Positions 49,201-58,305 of a stretch of DNA of 64,000 nucleotides are shown one piece after another; position 1 is the stretch's first letter; every line of letters starts with the position of its first letter. The stretch spans positions 3,658,001 to 3,722,000 of the forward strand of contig NZ_QTUB01000001.1 of NCBI RefSeq assembly GCF_003386665.1, read 5' to 3'. The notes beneath the pieces were generated by a model that did not search any database, was not told the DNA's origin, and was given only the letters and a program-made list of their open reading frames with translations. Made by a program: the position numbers and the translations under genes. The stretch is from Xenorhabdus cabanillasii (GTDB taxonomy: Bacteria > Pseudomonadota > Gammaproteobacteria > Enterobacterales > Enterobacteriaceae).

Positions 49201-52200
49201 GTATCTGGTCACGGAAGGAACACTGTCCGATGACAGCCTGATAGGCTATCTCTCCTCCCGCCTGCCGGAATATATGGTGCCGGCCAGCTTTACCTTTATT
49301 GACTCGATTCCTCTGACCCTGAACGGCAAAGTGGATCGCCGGGCATTACCAGAGCCGGTCTGGGGGAATAAAAACGGTTATGTGGCGCCCCGTAATGTAC
49401 TGGAAACCCAGTTATGCACTCTTTGGCAGGAGGTCTTGGGGCTGGAACGGGTTGGCATTGAGGATAACTTTTTCCGTATCGGGGGGAATTCCCTGACAGC
49501 AGTTAAGCTGACCGCCGCCATTCGCCGGGTTTTGGCAACCGAAGTATCACTGGCACAACTGTTTGAACTGAAAACTATTGCTGGCCTGACAACCCAGATG
49601 GAACAGCAGACCTATACGGTTATCCCCCATCTGTCACGGGAACACTACCCGTTATCGTTTGCTCAGGAGCGGATGCTGTTTATCGAGCAGTTTGAACAGG
49701 GCTCTGATGCCTATCATATCCCTTATCTGGTTCAGCTGGATAATGATGCCTGTCTGCCTCTGTTGGAAACCGCCATTAACCGGCTGGCTGAACGCCACTC
49801 AGTAATGAAGATGGTATACCGCACTGATGATGACGGTCAGATTTATCAGCAAATATTGCATGAAAATCTGGTTATCAAATCCCAATCCTGTGAAGATGTT
49901 AATACGCTTCTGGACACAGTTCGTGCTGAGATAGCCACTCCGTTTGATCTGACCACAGAACCCAGTCTGCGTCTGTGTCACTATCCGGTTTCTGACAGCC
50001 ACTATTTATTACTGTTATGGCACCATATCGCCATTGATGGCTGGTCAATTGATATCTTTATGGCTGAGCTGGCGGAAATTTACCAGTCCTTGCGGGAAAA
50101 CCGCGACAGCCAGCTTGCTGCGCTGGATATCACCTATGGGGATTATGCCGTATGGCAACGCGACTATTTACAGGGTGACATTCGTGAACGCCAGCTTACC
50201 TACTGGCGACAGGCTTTAGCCAGCCATGAATCACTGGCCTTGCCAACCGATTACCCCAGACCGGCTCAGGTGAATTATCAGGGGCGTAATTTCAGTTTTG
50301 AGCTGAATACCCGGCTTTCTGAACAGTTAAGGCGTCTGGCAAAAACACAGGAAACCACCCTGTATACCGTGCTGCTCAGTGCCTTTTATGTCACGCTGGC
50401 AAAATTATCCGGGCAAAACGATATCGTACTGGGAACGCCAACCGATAACCGGCACCATGCCCAGACTCAGCCCCTGATTGGGATGTTTGTCAACTCACTG
50501 GTCTTAAGGGCGCAGCTGCAACAAACTGTCAGCGTGGAAGCCCTGATTGAGCAGACCCATAAACAGGTTGCCGAAGCCAAAGCCCATCAGGATATGCCGT
50601 TTGAACAACTGGTTGAAGCGCTGGGAATTGAGCGTGATACTGCCCGCCACCCGATTTTTCAGATCATGTTTAGTTTACAGGGCGCTGGAGAAAATCCGTC
50701 AGACAACCGCCTGCCATTCAGGCCGGTGACACTGGACGATTCTTTCCTGTACAGCCCCGCCAAGTTTGATCTCAGCCTGTTTATGTCCGACGGGCAAACC
50801 AGCATTACCGCTTATCTGAATTACGCAGTCAGCCTGTTTAATGAAGCCACCATCGTCAGGCTGGCAGAGAGCTATCAACGGGTACTGGAAGCCTTTGTGG
50901 CAGACCAGAAACAACCACTGTCCACGCTGGATATTCTGTCTGCACAGGAGCGCCATACCCTGCTGCATACCTGGAACCAGACCGATGCGCCTTATCCGCA
51001 GGACAAAACCCTGCAACAACTGTTTGAAGCTCAAGTGGAAAGGACACCGGATAACGTAGCACTGGTGTTTGAAGGCGCAACACTGACCTACCGCCAGCTT
51101 AACGAACGGGCAAACCAGCTGGCCTGCGTGATCCGCGAACGCTATCAGCAACAGAATAATAAAACCATGCCGGCTGACACACCGATAGCCCTGTATCTTG
51201 ATCGCAGCCCGGAAATGGTGATCACTATTCTGGCGGTGCTGAAAGCCGGCGGCGCTTATGTGCCGATTTCCCCCGCCTACCCCGCTGAGCGAGTACAGTT
51301 TATTCTGGCTGACACAGCAACGCCCTGTGTGCTGACCCAACAGCGGCATCTGACTACACTGGCAGAATACAGCCAGATACTCACGGCACAACCGGTACTC
51401 ATCGCGGCAGATGACCGGACAATCACCGCCGGCCAGCCAGTGGAAAATCCGGTGCGGCTAAACCGGCCAACCGATCTGGCCTATATCATTTACACGTCAG
51501 GCACCACGGGCCAGCCCAAAGGGGTCATGATTGAGCACAAAAATGTGGCTCATATGGTGACAACGCAGGCCGAATTTTTCGATGCGACAAAGAGAACAAA
51601 AACCTTAATGTTTGCTGCTTATGTATTTGATGGTTCTGTTTTCGAATTATTCCCTGGCTTATTTAATGGCCTGACCATTTACCTTTGCAGCGAAACAGAA
51701 CGCAATGCCCCTGCAATTGCCAGACTCATTCAACGGGAAAATATTGAGATTGCCGCCTTACCCCCGGCCCTCTTGAAATTGTTAATCGGTACGGAATTAC
51801 CCTCCCTGCAATTATTGGTGACGGCGGGAGAGTCCCCTTCCCTGGATTTTCTGGCATATTTCAGCCAATACAGCCGCGTACTCAATGCTTACGGCCCGAC
51901 AGAAGTTACCGTTGTGGTAACCGGGAATGTGTATCAACATGGGGATATTGCAACCAATATCGGCAAAGCGATTCATAACGTCCGCCTTTACGTCCTTGAT
52001 AATTACGGCAATCTGTCTCCCGTCGGCGCACCGGGAGAACTGTATATCGGCGGCGCCGGACTGGCGCGGGGATATTTAAACCGGCCAGAACTCACTGCCG
52101 GGCGTTTTGTGGCAAACCCGTTTGCCACGGATAAAGACAAAGAATACGGTTACACCCGCCTGTATAAAACCGGCGATCTGGTACGCTGGCGGCCGGACGG

Positions 52201-55200
52201 CAAGCTGGAATATCTGGGGCGCAATGATTTTCAGGTCAAAATCCGTGGTTACCGCATTGAGCCGGGAGAAATCGAAAGCGCCCTGGCTTCCCATCCACAG
52301 GTCAAACAGGCGGTGGTGATTGACCGTGAGCATAACGGAAATAAAGTACTGGCCGCTTATCTGGTCACAGATGCCATGTTATCAAATGAAATTCTGGTTG
52401 AGCACTTATCTGAGCGGTTGCCGGAATATATGGTGCCGGCCAGTTTTACCTTTATTGATTCGATTCCTCTGACCCTGAACGGCAAAGTGGATCGCCGGGC
52501 ATTACCAGAGCCGGTCTGGGAGAATAGAGACAGTTATGTAGCGCCCCGCAATGCACTGGAAACCCGGCTCTGTACTCTTTGGCAAGAGGTCTTGGGGCTG
52601 GAACGGGTTGGCATTGAGGATAATTTCTTCCGTATCGGCGGCGATTCGATTGTCAGTATCCAGCTGGTCTCCAAACTGCGGCAGGCAGGCTTTTCACTGC
52701 AAGTTAAATCAATTTTTGAAGCACCGACCGTGGCCCGGTTAGCCCTGCTGCTGACACAGTCATCATTCACAGAAAATGTGGTGGCCGAACAGGGATTATT
52801 AAGCGGGGAATTTGATTTATTGCCTGTCCAGCAAGCTTTCTTCGACTGGGATTTATCGAATCCACACCATTGGAACCAGGCATTTATGATTCGGGTTCCC
52901 GGTAATATTAAGTCGGCACAGATTGGACAGGCCCTGATAATGCTGGCTGAACGGCATGATATGTTACGTGCTCGCTTTATCGATACCGGAAACGGCTACC
53001 GTCAGTGTTATTCCAGATTTCAGGGCTATTCCGGGATTCAGGACTGTTCCGGGGAAATGCCACCTTCACATCCCCTTTTACAGCACTGCGATATCCGGGG
53101 ATTAAATAAGGAAGAGCAACATCAACAATTGACCCAATGGCAAAATGGGTTCGATTACAACAACGGACCATTGTGGCAGGCTGGGCACCTTACCGGGTAT
53201 GCAGATGGCAGTGCCCGGTTATTCTTCGCATTCCACCATCTGATTATTGATACTGTGTCCTGGCGAATTATTGCTGAAGATATGCGCTTGTTATTACAGG
53301 GCATGACATTACCACCGAAAACCAGCAGTTATCGGCAATGGGTAATCGCTGTCCATCGTTATGCACAGCAGCATCAGGATGAAGTACCCTACTGGCAACA
53401 GGTGATAGCAGGAAACGACATCAAACCCGCGCAGGATGACCTCACTCGTCACTTGTTAAGCATTTCTGCTGAGATGACGGACATACTTCTGCATGAAGCC
53501 AACACCGGTTACCATACAGAAATTAACGACTTACTGCTAAGTGCACTGACACTGGCCCTGCAAGAGACTTTCTCCCAAGCCGTAAACCACATCCTTCTGG
53601 AAGGACATGGACGGGAATCTATTGATAACACATTGGATATTTCTGAAACCGTGGGCTGGTTCACTACAATGTATCCCGTTCGCCTGGCAATGCAGACAGA
53701 TATTGCTGAAACCATTATTTACACCAAAGAGATGCTTCGTACTGTACCGAACAAAGGCATTGGTTACAGCACGTTACATCAAGCAGGACACCTGACTGGC
53801 GATTTACCGGCTATCAGTTTCAACTATCTCGGCCAGTTAGAAGTAACCAGCCATCAAGACTGGTGCATAACCAACGATGATTGTGGGACTGTGACAGCCA
53901 GTGAAAATGGCAGTCATTTACTACTGGGCATCAATGGTGCCGTTCAGATGGGAAAACTGCAATTTAGTGTGGATTCCCGCTTGCCACAGGCTCAGACAGC
54001 GATATTTATCACAGCATTTGAGCAAGCACTCAACAGCGTCATTGCGACTGGTCAAAAGCAGGCTCAATCAGGAGGAGTAAAAACGCCCAGTGATTATGGT
54101 ATTGAAGGACTTTCAGTCAAGCTCTTGTGCAATCTTCAACAGCGGTATCAGATTGAAGCACTGTACCCTGCCACCAGCTTGCAGCAGGGATTTATTTATC
54201 ATCATCTGGCTCATCCACAAGATGATGCCTATCGTGTACAAATGCTGTTGGATTATCACACCAACGTCGATTTTGCTATCTACCAACAAGCCTGGTCACT
54301 GGCTTCGCTGCGTTTCCCTATTCTCAGAACTGCATTTGATTGGGAAGAAAAAATATTACAGATCATAACAATGGATACCAGTATTGGGCCAGCGAACTTC
54401 AAGATTAAAGATATCAGTCAGTTATCAGAAGAGAACCGAAACAAGGCGATTGACGAAATTCAACAACACGATCGAACCCGGCCTTTTAATTTAAGTCAGC
54501 CCGGCTTAATCCGTTTCACTCTCATCAAGCAAGATGAACAGTTAATAACAGTATTGATCACACAACATCATTGTATTGCCGATGGCTGGAGTAATCCGAT
54601 TCTATTACAAACTGTGCATGAGTATTACAACCAACTGATAAACGGGCAAACACCCCAGATTGTGGTGGAACAGGCTTATCTGGCAACTCAGCAATATCAT
54701 CTGGATCATAAAGCTGAGTCAGACACCTATTGGTCGGAACGTAAAACACAATTTCAAGGAGCCAATAATTTTTCTGCTCTGTTAAGTCATCACGTTGATT
54801 TAACGCAGATAAAAACTGTGGAAAAACCCGCTGAACAGCTACTCACTGTACAGGGAAATGCTTATGAGCAACTGAAGAACATGTCCAGAACACAAGGTGT
54901 TACTCTGAATGTGATACTGCAATTTGCCTGGCATAAATTACTGCACAGCTACACGGGTGATGAACAGACTATTGTGGGCACTACCGTATCCGGCCGCGAT
55001 GTACCAGTGGATAAGATTGAATCCAGTGTTGGCCTGTATATCAATACATTACCGCTGATGGTGCAATGGGATCAGACAAACAGTGTGGCTGCCGTCTTAC
55101 AGGACATACAGAAAGATATCGCCGCACTCAATAGCCACAGTGCTGTTTCACTTGCCAGTTTACAATCCGACGGAGAACGATTGTTCCATAGCCTGCTGAT

Positions 55201-58162
55201 CTTTGAAAATTATCCAGTTCCAGTGGCGAGCGAAAACAAGGAAGGTATAGAGCACACCCTGACGTTCCGTCAGTCCGTCGAAAAAGTGGAGTATCCGATC
55301 TCGTTGATGGCCTATGAGCAGGGCAACAGTTTAATAATGAAATTAAGTTATGGTGAAAACTGGCTGACAGAAAAACAAGCCCGGCGTTTGCTTTGTCAGC
55401 TCGAACGTATTCTGCACGCGGTAGCCTGCAACCCGAATCAGTCACATACGTCAATAACATTCCTCAGTGAAGAAGAACGCCATACCCTGCTGCATACCTG
55501 GAACCAGACCGATGCGCTTTTTCCGCAGGATAAAACCCTGCAACAACTGTTTGAAGCTCAGGTGGAAAGGACACCGGATAATATCGCACTGGTGTTTGAA
55601 GGAGATACATTGACCTACCGCCAGCTTAACGAGCGGGCAAACCAGCTGGCTCATCATCTGATTGCATTAGGAGTTAGCCCGGACGACAGAGTGGCGATTT
55701 ACGCCGAGCGCAGTCTCTATTTGGTGGTGGGACTGTTGGCTATCCTCAAGGCCGGCGGTGCTTATGTGCCGCTTGATCCGGCACAGCCAAGCGAGCGGTT
55801 GGTCTATATGATTAAAGACTCCGCACCCGTCGCATTACTGACCCAAACAGCGTTGTTTGATGCCCTGACCGGCACCATGTCTGCGGTATCCTTACTGGCC
55901 GATTCCTTATCAGCAAATTCATTACCGATCATCACACTGGACAATCAGGTATCGTTAATAACAGCCCTGCCGGATCACAATCCGAATATCTCAGAACTGA
56001 CTGCCGATCATCTGGCTTATGTTATCTATACTTCTGGTTCAACGGGTCAGCCCAAGGGCGTAATGAGCAATCATCAAACCCTGTGTAATCGGTTATTGTG
56101 GTTCGTTCGTGATATTGCGATATCGCCACTGGTGGCCGCACTGAAAACCAGTATCAGCTTTGTCGATTCAATCACCGAAACACTGGGTACGTTGCTGGCT
56201 GGCGGTAAACTGGTAGTGTTCAACAACCATGACGTGAAAGATCCCATCCGTTTCAGTCAAGGTTTGCGCCGTTTCGGTGTCAATTATCTGGTGGTTGTAC
56301 CTTCACTGCTCAAGCTCTTGTTACAAAATCGCGATGATAGTGATTGTCTGAAACCAATTCGCCTATTAATTTGCAGCGGCGAACGACTCGCGCCTGAGCT
56401 GGCACGACAGGTTGTGACACATTACCCTCAGCTTCGGTTGCTCAATTTTTATGGTTCTTCCGAAATCAACGGCGATGCCACATGGTATGAATACCGTGCT
56501 GCTGAGGGTATACCGGAAGTCTCCGTGATCGGCAAACCGATCGCCAATATCCAAAGCTATATCCTTGACGGCTCTGGTCAACCTGTTCCCATCGGGGTTA
56601 CGGGTGAAATCTATATTGCTGGCCGAGGCGTCGCCCGCGGCTATCTGAACCGCCCGGAATTGACTGTCGAACGTTTTCTTATCGATCCATTCTCCCCGCA
56701 ACCTAATGCACGTATGTTCAAAACGGGTGATCTCGGTCGCTGGCTGCCCGATGGTAATATTGAGTATCTCGGTCGCAATGACTTTCAGGTCAAAATCCGC
56801 GGCTACCGCATTGAACTGGGGGAAGTTGAAAACATCCTCACTTCTCACCCACAGGTAGAACAGGCAGTGGTAATCGACCATAATCACAAAGGAAATAAAG
56901 TGCTGGCCGCGTATCTGGTGGCAGATGGCGCACTGTCTGATGACACTCTGATCAGGTATCTCTCTTCCCGCCTGCCCGAATACATGCTGCCTGCCAGCTT
57001 TACTCGTGTTGAGTCCGTTCCACTGACCCTGAATGGTAAGCTAAACCGCCACGCCCTGCCTGAACCAATCTGGGGGGATCGTAACAACTATGCCGCGCCC
57101 CGCAATGCACTGGAAACCCAGTTATGTACCATTTGGCAGGAGGTCTTGGGGCTGGATCAGGTTGGTATTGACGATAACTTCTTCCGTATCGGTGGTAATT
57201 CCTTAATGGCAATTAAGTTGACCACAGCGATACGCCATGAAACAGGAGTTGATATCCCTTTGAATGTTTTATTTAACTGCAAATGTATTTCTTTGTTATC
57301 TCAATGGCTGAAAACAGATAATGCAAAATTCAGTTTACTTAATTCCTTAACACCCAAATCAATTGCAACCAATAAATTGTTTATGGTTCATCCCGCTAAT
57401 GCCGGTAGTGAAGTCTATGAATCTCTGGCAAATACCTTATCTGATGTGTATAAGTGCATAGGCATCGATAATTATAATCTTTGCACAGATAACCAAATAA
57501 ATTCACTACACCAATTAGCTCAAATCTATATGGAGTTAATTCTGACAGAAACGTCTATTGATCAACCTATTCACATCCTGGGATGGTCATTAGGTGGACA
57601 ATTAGCGATGGAAATTGCATTTAAATTAGAACAGCTTGGTGCAAAAAAAATTCAGCTGTTCTTATTAGATGCTATCATTAATAACGATGAGCTAGGAGAG
57701 CTCAGAAACAAATTAGATATGTCAAATAAATATCGGGAGATTACTGAAAAATTGCAGGAAATGGGAGCAAGCGATACTTATATCAATAAGGTATTGGAAG
57801 CAGTACCATTTGAATTTGGCATAGCTAACTGCAATTTAAGCGGAAAACTATCCCACACAAACATCACGTTATTTAAAGCTGGTCAAATGAATCCATTTAA
57901 TAAAGAAGGAACTGGATTCACGATGAATCAATTGATAATAGAAACACCAGATAATAATATTTCCCAATGGACAACCAATCCATTAGTCATTAAATTGATT
58001 CATGATCGTTATCACGAAAATATTATCGAAGCTGTTTCCATTATCAGCACAGAAATAGTCAATACATTCAAAATTAAGGATAATATGACTATACCCTATG
58101 ACTGCAAAATGCAGCGCAGCCAACAAAGCTGCAATTTGAAAGATGATGGGTATATAAATTAA
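43259..58162 (+). CDS. Four-module NRPS: Cstart-A-T-C-A-T-C-A-T-E-C-A-T-TE
   Basis: 4967 residues in one frame. Domains (approximate residues): starter C 15-440 (KIHHIMIDG); A1 464-970, T1 1010-1065; C2 1075-1500 (WHHIAIDGWS), A2 1530-2030, T2; C3 2125-2560, A3 2580-3080, T3 with the GGDSI form that precedes epimerases; E 3180-3600 (HHLIIDTVSW, LEGHGRE, SFNYLGQ); DCL-type C4 3625-4060 (HHCIADGWS), A4 4095-4600, T4, TE 4705-4940 (LGWSLGG). Pocket residues in GrsA numbering: A1 D,F,W,N,I,G,M,V,H is the Thr code; A2 D,A,F,L,V,A,A,V,V and A3 D,G,F,A,V,A,A,V,V resemble Phe/Tyr/Trp codes; A4 V,D,T,V,I,S,F,G,D is close to the beta-alanine code (VDWVISLAD). Predicted product: acyl-Thr-X-D-X-beta-Ala, released or cyclised by TE. 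Modules 2 and 3 are near-identical copies. The last 26 or so residues are encoded by a dispersed repeat. Confidence 0.96.
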   Translation: MRISENSLRPNLYPLHPSQEDVFYEQALYENNPIHNLNWYTVIEEEVDIALLQKVWNVLHQHIDMLRLRISVNADNEAIQYLEEQSKPETIIFHNVAMQAEPEKSAILWMKQHLEIPMDYLKETPYQIFLIRLADENYYFFTKIHHIMIDGVGLYRLHKYVHKLYKCFKDGTSIAWLSDIPQYLTTITKAREYLSTIHYEEDKKYWLNFLKENEIHQLIPYYKNTGPGNSTLILPLQTKKDLLVFCNEHKTNLLAVFSGLITIMMIELTGQQELVFNTITHGRREKSEKYIVGMQTSTYPVYCHISSTSSVIEQIKRMELALKDSYRHSKFPHSHLTRLASQHRFSLPNISIFYERFYESAAEITENQYHHLDEIFNIYPIVFRLKDYGYDQELKITIDYRQEYFSELDISRILERLQNLFVALINNPALLVSELPILLEQERQTLLHTWNQPDIPYPQTCTLQQQFEAQAAARPDSVALVFEGETLTYRQLNERANQLAAVIRAHYQQQHNVPMPADTLVALYLDRSLEMVISILAVLKAGGAYVPISPQYPPERIRFILQDTASSCVVTQQQYLATLGKYTQTRVKPPALIAADDQAVTENPPPENPASVNTAADLAYVIYTSGTTGQPKGVLQTHHNVVRLFAATQGDYQFDQNDTWVLYHAYTFDFSVWELWGALLYGGRLIIPTTEYTKDFGRFSRLCSDQKVTVLNQTPGAFYAFIEASLNMDAAFPHLRYVIFGGDKLNPVQLKPWWNRYGDQSPALINMYGITETTVHVTYRKLTRDDAITASNIGRPLNDLSAYVLNHTGQPVPIGAPGELYIGGAGLARGYLNRPELTAGRFVANPFATDKDRARGYTRLYKTGDLVRWLSDGNLEYLGRNDFQVKIRGYRIEPGEIESALALHPQIRQAVVIDCEHEGNKALVAYLVAENTAVEGELSDDKLISYLSDRLPEYMLPASFTRLESVPLTLNGKVDRRALPEPVWVNRDNYVAPRNALETRLCAIWQEILGLERVGIEDNFFRIGGNSLTAIKLAAAIRRTLAIDVSLAQVFELKTVAGLAAQMGQQVSIVIPHIELARYPLSFAQERMLFIEQFEQGTDAYHIPYLVQLDDDACLPLLETAINRLAERHSVMKMVYHTHDDGQIYQQILHENLVIKSQSCEDVNTLLDTVRAEIATPFDLTTEPSLRLCHYPVSDSHYLLLLWHHIAIDGWSIDIFMAELAEIYQSLRENRDSQLAALDITYGDYAAWQRDYLQGDRRERQLAYWQQALASHESLALPTDYPRPAQVNYQGRDFSFGLNTRLSEQLRRLAKTQETTLYTVLLSAFYVTLAKLSGQNDIILGTPTDNRHHAQIQPLIGMFVNSLVLRAQLQQTVSVEALIEQTHKQVAEAKAHQDMPFEQLLDALNIVRDTARHPIFQIMFGLQSFGENPSDNRLPFRPVTLDEPLYSPAKFDLSLFMSDGQTEITGCLNYAVSLFNETTIVRLAESYQRVLEAFVANQKQPLSALDILSAQERHTLLHTWNQTDAPYPQDKTLQQLFEAQVERTPDNIALVFKGDTLTYRQLNERANQLACVIRERYQQQNNKTMPADTPIALYLDRSPEMVITMLAVLKAGGAYVPISPAYPAERVQFILADTATPCVLTQQRHLATLAEYSQALTAQPVLIAADDRTITAGQSVENPVRINRSTDLAYIIYTSGTTGQPKGVMIEHKNVAYIVATQAEFFDATKRTKVLMFAAYVFDASVFELFPGLFNGLTIYLCSETERNAPAIARLIQREGIEIALLPPALLKLLIGTELPSLQLLVTAGESPSLDFLAYFSQYSCVLNAYGPTETTVVVTGNVYQHGDIATNIGKANHNVRLYVLDSYGNLSPVGAPGELYIGGAGLARGYLNRTELTAERFVANPFATDKDKERGYTRLYKTGDLVRWLSDGKLEYLGRNDFQVKIRGYRIELSEIESVLTFHSQVKQAVVIDREYNGNKVLAAYLVTEGTLSDDSLIGYLSSRLPEYMVPASFTFIDSIPLTLNGKVDRRALPEPVWGNKNGYVAPRNVLETQLCTLWQEVLGLERVGIEDNFFRIGGNSLTAVKLTAAIRRVLATEVSLAQLFELKTIAGLTTQMEQQTYTVIPHLSREHYPLSFAQERMLFIEQFEQGSDAYHIPYLVQLDNDACLPLLETAINRLAERHSVMKMVYRTDDDGQIYQQILHENLVIKSQSCEDVNTLLDTVRAEIATPFDLTTEPSLRLCHYPVSDSHYLLLLWHHIAIDGWSIDIFMAELAEIYQSLRENRDSQLAALDITYGDYAVWQRDYLQGDIRERQLTYWRQALASHESLALPTDYPRPAQVNYQGRNFSFELNTRLSEQLRRLAKTQETTLYTVLLSAFYVTLAKLSGQNDIVLGTPTDNRHHAQTQPLIGMFVNSLVLRAQLQQTVSVEALIEQTHKQVAEAKAHQDMPFEQLVEALGIERDTARHPIFQIMFSLQGAGENPSDNRLPFRPVTLDDSFLYSPAKFDLSLFMSDGQTSITAYLNYAVSLFNEATIVRLAESYQRVLEAFVADQKQPLSTLDILSAQERHTLLHTWNQTDAPYPQDKTLQQLFEAQVERTPDNVALVFEGATLTYRQLNERANQLACVIRERYQQQNNKTMPADTPIALYLDRSPEMVITILAVLKAGGAYVPISPAYPAERVQFILADTATPCVLTQQRHLTTLAEYSQILTAQPVLIAADDRTITAGQPVENPVRLNRPTDLAYIIYTSGTTGQPKGVMIEHKNVAHMVTTQAEFFDATKRTKTLMFAAYVFDGSVFELFPGLFNGLTIYLCSETERNAPAIARLIQRENIEIAALPPALLKLLIGTELPSLQLLVTAGESPSLDFLAYFSQYSRVLNAYGPTEVTVVVTGNVYQHGDIATNIGKAIHNVRLYVLDNYGNLSPVGAPGELYIGGAGLARGYLNRPELTAGRFVANPFATDKDKEYGYTRLYKTGDLVRWRPDGKLEYLGRNDFQVKIRGYRIEPGEIESALASHPQVKQAVVIDREHNGNKVLAAYLVTDAMLSNEILVEHLSERLPEYMVPASFTFIDSIPLTLNGKVDRRALPEPVWENRDSYVAPRNALETRLCTLWQEVLGLERVGIEDNFFRIGGDSIVSIQLVSKLRQAGFSLQVKSIFEAPTVARLALLLTQSSFTENVVAEQGLLSGEFDLLPVQQAFFDWDLSNPHHWNQAFMIRVPGNIKSAQIGQALIMLAERHDMLRARFIDTGNGYRQCYSRFQGYSGIQDCSGEMPPSHPLLQHCDIRGLNKEEQHQQLTQWQNGFDYNNGPLWQAGHLTGYADGSARLFFAFHHLIIDTVSWRIIAEDMRLLLQGMTLPPKTSSYRQWVIAVHRYAQQHQDEVPYWQQVIAGNDIKPAQDDLTRHLLSISAEMTDILLHEANTGYHTEINDLLLSALTLALQETFSQAVNHILLEGHGRESIDNTLDISETVGWFTTMYPVRLAMQTDIAETIIYTKEMLRTVPNKGIGYSTLHQAGHLTGDLPAISFNYLGQLEVTSHQDWCITNDDCGTVTASENGSHLLLGINGAVQMGKLQFSVDSRLPQAQTAIFITAFEQALNSVIATGQKQAQSGGVKTPSDYGIEGLSVKLLCNLQQRYQIEALYPATSLQQGFIYHHLAHPQDDAYRVQMLLDYHTNVDFAIYQQAWSLASLRFPILRTAFDWEEKILQIITMDTSIGPANFKIKDISQLSEENRNKAIDEIQQHDRTRPFNLSQPGLIRFTLIKQDEQLITVLITQHHCIADGWSNPILLQTVHEYYNQLINGQTPQIVVEQAYLATQQYHLDHKAESDTYWSERKTQFQGANNFSALLSHHVDLTQIKTVEKPAEQLLTVQGNAYEQLKNMSRTQGVTLNVILQFAWHKLLHSYTGDEQTIVGTTVSGRDVPVDKIESSVGLYINTLPLMVQWDQTNSVAAVLQDIQKDIAALNSHSAVSLASLQSDGERLFHSLLIFENYPVPVASENKEGIEHTLTFRQSVEKVEYPISLMAYEQGNSLIMKLSYGENWLTEKQARRLLCQLERILHAVACNPNQSHTSITFLSEEERHTLLHTWNQTDALFPQDKTLQQLFEAQVERTPDNIALVFEGDTLTYRQLNERANQLAHHLIALGVSPDDRVAIYAERSLYLVVGLLAILKAGGAYVPLDPAQPSERLVYMIKDSAPVALLTQTALFDALTGTMSAVSLLADSLSANSLPIITLDNQVSLITALPDHNPNISELTADHLAYVIYTSGSTGQPKGVMSNHQTLCNRLLWFVRDIAISPLVAALKTSISFVDSITETLGTLLAGGKLVVFNNHDVKDPIRFSQGLRRFGVNYLVVVPSLLKLLLQNRDDSDCLKPIRLLICSGERLAPELARQVVTHYPQLRLLNFYGSSEINGDATWYEYRAAEGIPEVSVIGKPIANIQSYILDGSGQPVPIGVTGEIYIAGRGVARGYLNRPELTVERFLIDPFSPQPNARMFKTGDLGRWLPDGNIEYLGRNDFQVKIRGYRIELGEVENILTSHPQVEQAVVIDHNHKGNKVLAAYLVADGALSDDTLIRYLSSRLPEYMLPASFTRVESVPLTLNGKLNRHALPEPIWGDRNNYAAPRNALETQLCTIWQEVLGLDQVGIDDNFFRIGGNSLMAIKLTTAIRHETGVDIPLNVLFNCKCISLLSQWLKTDNAKFSLLNSLTPKSIATNKLFMVHPANAGSEVYESLANTLSDVYKCIGIDNYNLCTDNQINSLHQLAQIYMELILTETSIDQPIHILGWSLGGQLAMEIAFKLEQLGAKKIQLFLLDAIINNDELGELRNKLDMSNKYREITEKLQEMGASDTYINKVLEAVPFEFGIANCNLSGKLSHTNITLFKAGQMNPFNKEGTGFTMNQLIIETPDNNISQWTTNPLVIKLIHDRYHENIIEAVSIISTEIVNTFKIKDNMTIPYDCKMQRSQQSCNLKDDGYIN
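46490..52650 (+). repeat. Intragenic tandem duplication of a C-A-T module
   Basis: Two units of about 3153-3156 bases, about 46490-49600 and 49643-52640, are nearly identical over long stretches in C, A and T parts (for example the segments at 46650-47100 and 49800-50260). Differences concentrate in the first C-domain residues, a few A-pocket codons and the T domain, which in the second unit is replaced by the pre-epimerase type. Confidence 0.85.
58086..58156. repeat. Dispersed palindromic repeat overlapping the NRPS 3' end
   Basis: TATACCCTATGACTGCAAAA, then GCAGCCAACAAAGCTGCAAT and TGAAAGATGATGGGTATA. Homologous, in inverse orientation, to the copy at 33606-33667. It lies inside the NRPS reading frame and encodes its final residues; the stop codon (58160-58162) is just beyond the repeat. 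Confidence 0.85.
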
Positions 58163-58219
58163 CTTAATTATTATTAACGAGGCTGGCACTGCTGGCCTCG
58201 TCAGGAAGGATAGAGTCTC

Positions 58220-58250
58220 AACGCCACTCATATTATTGAGCAGCGTTTTT
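58220..58250 (+). terminator. Terminator after the large NRPS gene
   Basis: Stem AACGC-CA-CTCA / TGAG-CA-GCGTT with loop TATTAT followed by TTTTT, about 58 bases after the stop codon. A weaker GC stem (ACGAGGC / GCCTCGT) lies at 58180-58202. Confidence 0.7.
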
Positions 58251-58305
58251 ATTTCTCTCCATATTATTTTACCTTCCTATTTAATCCGGCAAAAATAATC
58301 CCGAA

